Shown: positions 7,543 through 12,330 of the stretch, piece by piece | Numbering within the stretch: the stretch's first letter is position 1 | Layout: each line of letters starts with the position of its first letter | Assembly (NCBI GenBank): GCA_937891475.1 | Contig: CALATC010000138.1 | Coordinates: 1 to 12,330, forward strand | DNA length: 12,330 nucleotides | From: an uncultured Granulicatella sp. | Lineage (GTDB): Bacteria > Bacillota > Bacilli > Lactobacillales > Aerococcaceae | Direction: 5' to 3' | Translations under genes and position numbers: made by a program | The notes under the pieces: model-generated | The model's database searches: none | Told to the model about the DNA's origin: nothing | The model's input: the letters and a program-made list of their open reading frames with translations, nothing else

Positions 7543-9372
7543 ATGAGTCAAGTCATCCCTGAAGAAATGCTGAATCAAATTCAATCGCAAGTTAATATTG
7601 TTGATATTATTAGTCAGTATGTTTCTTTAAAAAAAAGAGGGAAAAATTATTTTGGCCATTGTCCTTTTCATGATGAACGGACACCTTCATTTTCAGTAAC
7701 AGAGGAAAAACAAATCTATCATTGCTTTAGTTGTGGTAGAGGAGGGACAGTTTTCTCATTTATATCAGAAATTGAAGGATTATCTTTTGTTGAATCAGTA
7801 GCAAAAGTTGCGGAATTAGCTCAAATCCCGTTTGAAAATAAATATTCGATTTCTCGACCAACGGTTCAAGATACTTATCAACCGCTTGTTGCGGCTCATG
7901 AAAAAGCTGCTGAATTTTATCAACATGTGTTATTGCAAACACGTGGAGGTGAAAAAGCACTAGAGTATTTACAAAATCGAGGATATACATTAGAGACGAT
8001 TCAGACCTTTAAAATGGGATTAGCTTTAAAAGATCGCACTTATGTGACGAATTTAATCAAACAAATCCCATTAACGCCTCAACAAATGGAAGAATCAGGA
8101 TTATTCGTTTCAAGAAATGATGATTTTATCGATCGTTTTTATCAACGGATTATGATTCCTCTTCGAAATGAACAAGGAAAAGTAATTGCTTTTTCTGGTC
8201 GAATTTTACCGAATGATGATGACATGGTTGATGAACAAGAGGCAAAATACTTAAATAGTTCAGAAACACCTATTTTTAATAAGCGACAGTTCTTATTTAA
8301 TTATGATTTAGCAAAATCAGCGATTCGTAAAACTGGACAAGTTGTCTTATATGAAGGGTATATGGATGTCATTGCTTCTTGGCAAGCTGGTGCGAAAAAT
8401 GGAGTAGCATCAATGGGAACCTCCTTAACAAAAGAACAAATTCAAATTTTGTCACGTGTAGCAAATGAAATTATTATTGCTTATGACAGTGATAGAGCAG
8501 GATTAGATGCAACGAATCGAGCGATTGAATTATTGCAAGAAAATTCAGCATTAACGATTTCAATTCTGTCTTTAGATGCGGGTAAGGATCCAGATGAATT
8601 TATTCAGCAAAGAGGTGCAGAAGCTTACCTTGAACAGTTAGCTCATCATACGGAATCTGTTTTCCAGTTTAAAAAGCGATATTTTTCAAAACAATATCGT
8701 TTAGAAATTGAACGAGAAAAAGTTCAATTTTTAGAACAAATGACGATGGAATTAGCAAAAATTTCTAAACCGATTGAACGTGAATTTGCAATTAAATCAT
8801 TATCTGATGAGTTCGGAATTTCTGTAGAATTACTTTCCAGTCAAGTCAATTTTGTTCAACGAAAATTCAAGCAACAATCTTCTTACTCAACAGGGGAGTG
8901 GACGTCAAATCCTATGAGAATTTCACAGGATAGTCCAATGGAAGTTTCTCAGAAACAACTTCTCTATCGTTTGCTACATTCTCCAGAAGCATGGAGTTAT
9001 TTAGCAAGAAAAAATGAAGAGTTTGAATTTCCATCGGTAGACTACCAACAATTTTATATTTTGTTGAGAAGCTATCGTGAGCAGCATCTTGAAGAATTAT
9101 TAGTTCAAGAATTTATGAACTTTTTAGATGAATCGGATACCGTCAATCGAAATTTATTGTCGATGATTGAATGGCTAGAAATGCCTGAGGAATGTACCGA
9201 AAAAGAAGTTCATGATTTATTGTATTTCTTATCAAAAAAAGAAGATTTAAAACAACAATATCAAAGATGTATGCAAGAAATGAAAGAAGCTCAATTATCA
9301 AACGATGCTGTAAGAGCCAATCAATTGATGATAGAGTTAGTGAATATTCAGAAACAATTAAAAAAATCATGA
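7543..9372 (+). CDS. dnaG: DNA primase
   Basis: DnaG lays RNA primers for replication at the fork together with the replicative helicase. The 609-residue protein has all three parts. The N-terminal CHC2 zinc-binding domain has C40, H43, C61 and C64. The RNA polymerase core has RIMIPL (202-207), the YLNSSETPIFNKR block (236-248) and a TOPRIM fold with the catalytic glutamate in EGYMD (E271), YDSDRAG (314-320) and DPDEF (349-353). The C-terminal helicase-interaction domain (about 440-609) is as divergent as usual. AGGAGG at 7531-7536 fixes the ATG. It ends 15 bp before rpoD. This is the conserved dnaG-rpoD pair; here the gene upstream is rpsD, cut off by its own terminator, in place of the rpsU seen in E. 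coli. Confidence 0.97.
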   Translation: MSQVIPEEMLNQIQSQVNIVDIISQYVSLKKRGKNYFGHCPFHDERTPSFSVTEEKQIYHCFSCGRGGTVFSFISEIEGLSFVESVAKVAELAQIPFENKYSISRPTVQDTYQPLVAAHEKAAEFYQHVLLQTRGGEKALEYLQNRGYTLETIQTFKMGLALKDRTYVTNLIKQIPLTPQQMEESGLFVSRNDDFIDRFYQRIMIPLRNEQGKVIAFSGRILPNDDDMVDEQEAKYLNSSETPIFNKRQFLFNYDLAKSAIRKTGQVVLYEGYMDVIASWQAGAKNGVASMGTSLTKEQIQILSRVANEIIIAYDSDRAGLDATNRAIELLQENSALTISILSLDAGKDPDEFIQQRGAEAYLEQLAHHTESVFQFKKRYFSKQYRLEIEREKVQFLEQMTMELAKISKPIEREFAIKSLSDEFGISVELLSSQVNFVQRKFKQQSSYSTGEWTSNPMRISQDSPMEVSQKQLLYRLLHSPEAWSYLARKNEEFEFPSVDYQQFYILLRSYREQHLEELLVQEFMNFLDESDTVNRNLLSMIEWLEMPEECTEKEVHDLLYFLSKKEDLKQQYQRCMQEMKEAQLSNDAVRANQLMIELVNIQKQLKKS

Positions 9373-9387
9373 ATGGAGGAATAGTGG

Positions 9388-10512
9388 ATGACAGTTGAAA
9401 ACAATAAGAATGGTCAAACGCTAAAAGAAGCTACAAGTAAATTGTTAGCAGAACGAAAATTGTTTGGACAAATTTTATATGATGATTTATCAACGCAAAT
9501 TGCGATTCCATATGAATTAGATGCAGAAGGAATGGATAAATTAATCCAACAATTCGAAGATGCTGGAGTTAGTGTAGTAGATGCAGATGGTGGACCAACT
9601 AGTCGTCAATTATCTTCAGAATCTGCGAAAGAACCTGAAGTAGAAATGACAGAAGACGAAACAGCTTTATCGTCAAATGTAAAAATTAATGACTCTGTTC
9701 GTATGTATTTAAAAGAAATTGGACGTGTTCCATTATTAAGTGCGGATGAAGAAGTAAACCTTGCTTTACGTATCCAACAAGGAGATCAAGAAGCAAAACA
9801 AGAATTAGCAGAAGCTAACTTACGTTTAGTAGTTTCGATTGCGAAACGTTATGTAGGACGTGGAATGCAATTTTTAGATTTAATTCAAGAAGGAAATATG
9901 GGCTTAATGAAAGCTGTTGAGAAATTTGACCATACAAAAGGGTTTAAGTTTTCAACATATGCTACATGGTGGATTCGTCAAGCAATTACTCGTGCCATTG
10001 CTGACCAAGCACGTACGATTCGTATTCCAGTTCATATGGTAGAAACCATTAATAAATTGGTTCGTATCCAAAGACAACTATTACAAGATTTAGGACGCGA
10101 ACCTACTCCTGAAGAAATTGGGGCAGAAATGGATTTACCTACTGAAAAAGTGAGAGAAATTCTAAAAATTGCTCAAGAACCAGTGTCATTAGAAACTCCA
10201 ATTGGGGAAGAAGATGATTCACATTTAGGGGACTTTATCGAAGATGATAATGCAACAAGTCCAGCTGAACATACAGCATATGCATTATTAAAAGAACAAT
10301 TAGATGAAGTATTAGAACAATTAACGGATCGTGAAGAAAATGTATTACGTTTACGTTTTGGTCTAGACAAAAATGGAGAAATCCGTACATTAGAACAAGT
10401 AGGCCAAGTATTTGGAGTTACTCGTGAAAGAATCCGTCAAATTGAAGCGAAAGCACTTCGCAAATTACGTCATCCAAGTCGTTCAAAACAATTGAAAGAT
10501 TTCTTAGACTAG
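9388..10512 (+). CDS. rpoD: Primary RNA polymerase sigma factor (SigA/RpoD)
   Basis: This housekeeping sigma factor directs RNA polymerase to -35/-10 promoters. Its 374 residues match the 371-residue B. subtilis SigA, with the short Gram-positive region 1.1 (about 1-75) and an acidic linker (78-93). Region 1.2 begins at [11 protein letters not shown] (102-112). Region 2 spans about 140-214, including [18 protein letters not shown] (187-204) for -10 recognition and melting. Region 3 spans about 215-290. Region 4 has the helix-turn-helix [20 protein letters not shown] (334-353) for the -35 element. GGAGG at 9375-9379 lies 8 nt before the ATG. It follows dnaG by 15 bp in the same transcript and ends in a hairpin terminator just before the DUF368 gene. 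Confidence 0.98.
   Translation: MTVENNKNGQTLKEATSKLLAERKLFGQILYDDLSTQIAIPYELDAEGMDKLIQQFEDAGVSVVDADGGPTSRQLSSESAKEPEVEMTEDETALSSNVKINDSVRMYLKEIGRVPLLSADEEVNLALRIQQGDQEAKQELAEANLRLVVSIAKRYVGRGMQFLDLIQEGNMGLMKAVEKFDHTKGFKFSTYATWWIRQAITRAIADQARTIRIPVHMVETINKLVRIQRQLLQDLGREPTPEEIGAEMDLPTEKVREILKIAQEPVSLETPIGEEDDSHLGDFIEDDNATSPAEHTAYALLKEQLDEVLEQLTDREENVLRLRFGLDKNGEIRTLEQVGQVFGVTRERIRQIEAKALRKLRHPSRSKQLKDFLD
10482..10510 (+). promoter_or_regulatory. Weak promoter candidate at the end of rpoD
   Basis: TTCAAA (10482-10487), 17 bp, TAGACT (10505-10510): four of six matches in each box. If real, transcription would begin just before the terminator hairpin, making that hairpin a true attenuator for the DUF368-PAP2 pair. 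Confidence 0.2.
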
Positions 10513-10520
10513 TATTGATG

Positions 10521-10553
10521 GAGACTGGGCAGTAGCCTAGTCTCTTTATTTTT
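10521..10553 (+). terminator. rpoD terminator, or attenuator before the DUF368 gene
   Basis: GAGACTGGG (10521-10529) pairs with CCTAGTCTC (10536-10544), one G-U pair, around a six-base loop, followed by TTTATTTTT (10545-10553). The tract ends only 18 bp before the next ATG, leaving no room for a promoter after it. The downstream genes must be reached by read-through, or from a promoter upstream of the hairpin. Confidence 0.88.
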
Positions 10554-10571
10554 AAATGAAAGGAGAAACTT

Positions 10572-11444
10572 ATGTTTCGTCAAATTTTAAATGGTTTTTG
10601 TATGGCATTAGCTGATAGTGTTCCCGGTGTTTCTGGAGGAACAGTAGCTTTTATTATGGGATTTTATGACCAATTTATTGGTTCTATTCATGATATGGCT
10701 TTTGGAAGTAAACAAGAGAAGAAAGCAGCTCTTACTTATTTAGTAAAATTAGGAATTGGTTGGAGTATCGGAATGGTCAGTGCTATTTTAGTTTTATCTT
10801 CCTTATTTGAATCTCATATTTATGGTGTGAGTTCTTTATTTATTGGATTTATTGCAGGTGCTATTCCTTTAATGATGATGGAAGAAAAAGAATCTTTGAA
10901 AAAGCCTTTAATGGGAATTTTTTACATTTTACTAGGAGTTGCGATTGTAGCTGGAATCACTTGGATGAATTCTAGTACTGGTAAAGGAAGTTTTGATTTA
11001 AGCCAATTTTCTATTGTTGATTCCATTAAATTATTCTTTATCGGGATGATTGCAATTTCAGCAATGTTTTTACCAGGAATTTCTGGTTCAACATTATTAT
11101 TAATTTTTGGAGCATATATTCCAGTTGTATTTGCTGTTAAAGAAGTTTTAACGTTCCACTTAGCGTATGTTCCAAGTTTAGCTATTTTTAGTTTAGGGGT
11201 GTTAGCTGGAGCATTATTTGTGGTTAAAGCTATTAAATATTGTTTAGAACATTATCGTAGTCAAATGATTTATGGCATTATTGGAATGATGATTGGTTCA
11301 TTCTATGCGATTGTAATGGGACCAACGACATTAAAAATCCCTCAAGAAGCAATGAATTTTTCTACATTTTCACCAATTGCAGCTTTAGTAGGTCTATTAT
11401 TAGTATTAGGATTACAAAAATTAAAGGAAAAGGATTCTAAATAG
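10572..11444 (+). CDS. DUF368 membrane protein, predicted polyprenyl-phosphate translocase (PopT type)
   Basis: The 290-residue integral membrane protein has about eight hydrophobic segments and no signal peptide. Two matching signatures, PGVSGGT (18-24) and PGISGST (168-174), each start a half of the protein and point to an internal duplication, as is known for DUF368. Members of this family were recently shown to act as undecaprenyl-phosphate translocases that return the lipid carrier to the inner leaflet for wall synthesis; the same role here is inferred. AAAGGAG at 10559-10565 lies 6 nt before the ATG. The TAG stop directly abuts the ATG of the PAP2 gene with no gap, so the two are translationally linked. 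A terminator hairpin lies immediately upstream. Confidence 0.9.
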   Translation: MFRQILNGFCMALADSVPGVSGGTVAFIMGFYDQFIGSIHDMAFGSKQEKKAALTYLVKLGIGWSIGMVSAILVLSSLFESHIYGVSSLFIGFIAGAIPLMMMEEKESLKKPLMGIFYILLGVAIVAGITWMNSSTGKGSFDLSQFSIVDSIKLFFIGMIAISAMFLPGISGSTLLLIFGAYIPVVFAVKEVLTFHLAYVPSLAIFSLGVLAGALFVVKAIKYCLEHYRSQMIYGIIGMMIGSFYAIVMGPTTLKIPQEAMNFSTFSPIAALVGLLLVLGLQKLKEKDSK

Positions 11445-11966
11445 ATGACAGAATTACAAATTCTAGATGGATTCCAAAAATTACATCATCCAATATTAGA
11501 CTCTATTATGATTTTTATCACGTCATTAGGAAATGTTGGATTCATTTGGTTAGTACTAATTGCAGTTTTGTTAATGAATAAGAAAACAAGAAATCTAGGA
11601 ATTCTTTTAGCGATTGCGGTAGTAGTCAACACGATTTTATGTAATGGTTTGATTAAACCTATCGTAGCAAGAACTCGTCCTTATGAGGTTAATTCAGCGG
11701 TGTCTTTATTAATTTCAAAACCAATAGACTATTCATTCCCATCAGGGCATACAGCTATTTCATTTACAGTAGTTAGTGTATTGTATTTCCTTCGTACGAA
11801 AAAGTACTGGATTTTGGCGTTTATACTAGCTAGTCTCATTGCTTTTTCAAGAATGTATTTATACGTTCATTACCCAACAGATGTACTAGCAGGAGCCATC
11901 GTAGGAACATTCAGTGGCTGGCTTACCGTAAAATGGAGCCAATCAAAACATAAAAGATTTGTATAA
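11445..11966 (+). CDS. PAP2-family membrane phosphatase, candidate undecaprenyl-diphosphate phosphatase
   Basis: This 173-residue membrane phosphatase has the complete PAP2 active site: KPIVARTRP (71-79, the KX6RP motif), PSGH (99-102) and SRMYLYVHYPTD (135-146, the SRX5HX3D motif). Four to six hydrophobic segments place the site at the outer face. Family members hydrolyse lipid phosphates such as undecaprenyl diphosphate (BcrC/YbjG type), phosphatidylglycerophosphate or phosphatidic acid. Sitting directly after a DUF368 translocase gene with no intergenic base, undecaprenyl diphosphate is the most economical substrate, but the sequence alone does not prove it. AAAGGA at 11429-11434, inside the DUF368 gene, is the ribosome site. 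A strong hairpin terminator follows 5 bp after the stop. Confidence 0.92.
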   Translation: MTELQILDGFQKLHHPILDSIMIFITSLGNVGFIWLVLIAVLLMNKKTRNLGILLAIAVVVNTILCNGLIKPIVARTRPYEVNSAVSLLISKPIDYSFPSGHTAISFTVVSVLYFLRTKKYWILAFILASLIAFSRMYLYVHYPTDVLAGAIVGTFSGWLTVKWSQSKHKRFV

Positions 11967-11970
11967 GAAG

Positions 11971-12013
11971 AAGGTATAAAAGCAGAGCAATAGCAAAGCT
12001 TTTATACCTTTTT
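11971..12013. terminator. Terminator after the PAP2 gene, possibly bidirectional
   Basis: AAGGTATAAAAGC (11971-11983) and GCTTTTATACCTT (11998-12010) form a perfect 13-bp stem with a 14-nt loop, followed by T's (12009-12013). On the minus strand it lies downstream of the small frame ending at 12030 and could terminate that transcript too, although the tail there is CTTCTT and not a pure U run. Confidence 0.88.
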
Positions 12014-12029
12014 ACTTTGAAACTAAATA

Positions 12030-12128
12030 TTAAATATTTTTAATCCATCTAACTATCTTTTTGAAATTCATAATCAATCCAATAACAATTAACGCAAATA
12101 CAACTGTAAAAATTAAAACACCGTTCAT
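12030..12128 (-). CDS. Small hydrophobic membrane peptide, 32 residues
   Basis: I do not recognise this peptide. It begins MNGVLIFTVVFALIVIGLIM, one continuous hydrophobic helix (3-20), and ends NFKKIVRWIKNI, a short basic amphipathic tail (four Lys/Arg, one Trp). A strong AAAGGAGG site (minus strand, 12136-12143) sits 7 nt before the ATG, as good as any in the window, which is the main reason to call it real. An upstream in-frame ATG (12161) would give 43 residues but would place the ribosome site inside the gene. The frame converges on PAP2 and shares its terminator. Such single-helix, basic-tailed peptides include type I toxins and small regulators of membrane enzymes. It lacks the Fst-type core, so no family is claimed. 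Confidence 0.6.
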   Translation of the reverse strand: MNGVLIFTVVFALIVIGLIMNFKKIVRWIKNI

Positions 12129-12246
12129 ATAAATTCCTCCTTTATAGAGAAAGCTTTCCATAATGATTTTAAACACTTTATCCAATAGAGTTTTAGATTA
12201 AAGTTTATAAAAAGTATCTCCATTTTTATACCTTTGAGGATTTATA
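12128..12246 (-). promoter_or_regulatory. Inverted repeat able to mask the ribosome site of the 32-codon frame
   Basis: On the minus strand TATAAATCCTC (12246-12236), inside the 18-codon frame, is complementary to GAGGAATTTATA (12139-12128), which spans the 3' part of the Shine-Dalgarno and the A of the start codon: 11 pairs with one bulged A. A ribosome on the short frame would break this pairing and free the downstream site. Confidence 0.4.
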
Positions 12247-12254
12247 ACCATCAT
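12198..12254 (-). CDS. Tiny frame of 18 codons, candidate leader peptide
   Basis: The frame reads MMVINPQRYKNGDTFYKL and stops with TAA. AGGAGG (minus strand, 12262-12267) lies 7 nt before the first of two adjacent ATG codons. The peptide is polar and has no membrane segment. It lies 69 nt before the 32-codon frame on the same strand. Codons 4-7 contain TATAAATCCTC, complementary to the ribosome site of that next gene with one bulge, and codons 9-17 hold an 8-bp hairpin (12206-12213 with 12223-12230). Those points favour a regulatory leader. I know of no homologue, and a frame this short can occur by chance; the good ribosome site is the best support. Confidence 0.45.
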   Translation of the reverse strand: MMVINPQRYKNGDTFYKL

Positions 12255-12285
12255 AACAAAACCTCCTAATAATCATAATAAAATT

Positions 12286-12299
12286 TGATAACGTTTTCT
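12286..12299. promoter_or_regulatory. cre-like (CcpA) operator candidate
   Basis: TGATAACGTTTTCT fits the degenerate cre consensus TGWNANCGNTNWCA except for the last base, and fits on either strand. It would sit just after the start implied by the -10 at 12307-12312, a position where CcpA blocks transcription. One site with one mismatch is weak evidence. Confidence 0.22.
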
Positions 12300-12306
12300 T
12301 GTTAAG

Positions 12307-12312
12307 ATTATA
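12307..12312 (-). promoter_or_regulatory. -10 box for the right-end small frames
   Basis: TATAAT, a perfect -10, lies on the minus strand about 50 nt before the 18-codon frame. Its -35 would fall beyond the end of the genuine sequence, so the promoter cannot be completed here. Confidence 0.4.
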
Positions 12313-12314
12313 GC

Positions 12315-12330
12315 CTGTCTCTTATACACA
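12315..12330. other. Sequencing adapter remnant (Tn5/Nextera mosaic end)
   Basis: The final 16 bases, CTGTCTCTTATACACA, equal the first 16 bases of the transposase mosaic-end sequence used in tagmentation libraries. They are at the extreme end of the window. This is untrimmed adapter and not genome; real sequence ends at about 12314. Confidence 0.93.

Larger units (their letters stand above)
11967..12314. other. Right-end 348 bp without a long gene
   Basis: After the PAP2 stop the plus strand holds only the terminator (11971-12013) and no open frame worth calling. On the minus strand there are the 32- and 18-codon frames, their ribosome sites, a -10 and a cre-like site. A 10-bp palindrome GAAAGCTTTC (12149-12158) lies between the frames and has no evident role. 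Confidence 0.7.

Noticed and set aside
10521..10544. Riboswitch or T-box before the DUF368 gene
   Set aside because: Only a single hairpin exists, with no room for a ligand-binding domain and no T-box sequence.
12030..12128. Fst/Ldr-type type I toxin
   Set aside because: Length and topology fit, but the conserved Fst core (PxxVGxxxxxxxxWL-like) is absent and no antisense RNA promoter is visible, so no toxin label is given.
12149..12158. GAAAGCTTTC palindrome as an operator
   Set aside because: Ten bases in AT-rich DNA containing a HindIII-type core; no second copy and no known regulator match.

Overview
The window is AT-rich DNA from a low-GC Gram-positive bacterium. Strong Shine-Dalgarno sites, a cysteine-free S4 protein of 203 residues, a 374-residue housekeeping sigma factor and a class II HMG-CoA reductase all suit Lactobacillales, in or near the Enterococcaceae/Carnobacteriaceae. 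I cannot name a genus. Most of the window is ordinary chromosomal housekeeping. I see no insertion sequence, CRISPR array, tRNA or rRNA. The right end is almost certainly a contig end, because the last 16 bases match the Tn5/Nextera mosaic end.

Layout. Positions 1-3612 (+) hold a left-truncated short-chain dehydrogenase, recJ and apt. They form one tightly packed operon (recJ and apt overlap by ATGA) that ends in a hairpin shared with the convergent mvaA. mvaA (3684-4961, -) stands alone: it is neither fused to a thiolase nor beside mvaS. From a shared divergent promoter region, a 197-residue protein of unknown function and an acyl-ACP thioesterase are read as a pair (5069-6433, +).

A strong promoter and a structured leader of about 170 nt precede rpsD (ribosomal protein S4). 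The leader has the parts of an autoregulatory RNA: alternative helices or a possible pseudoknot, and a hairpin that covers the rpsD ribosome binding site. After the rpsD terminator, a 220-bp spacer carries odd TTTGCCCC repeats and then the dnaG-rpoD pair (primase and main sigma factor). The rpoD terminator ends only 18 bp before a DUF368 membrane protein (the polyprenyl-phosphate translocase family). Its stop codon abuts a PAP2 phosphatase. Together these suggest a small undecaprenyl-phosphate recycling module.

The least explained part is the right-end minus strand (about 12314 down to 11971), where no long gene exists. Two very short frames there, of 18 and 32 codons, each have a near-perfect Shine-Dalgarno at 7-nt spacing. 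The 32-residue peptide is one hydrophobic helix with a basic tail. Codons of the 18-residue frame are complementary, with one bulge, to the ribosome binding site of the 32-residue frame, an arrangement like leader-peptide translational attenuation. This is the best candidate here for an undescribed system, but it rests on sequence reading alone.
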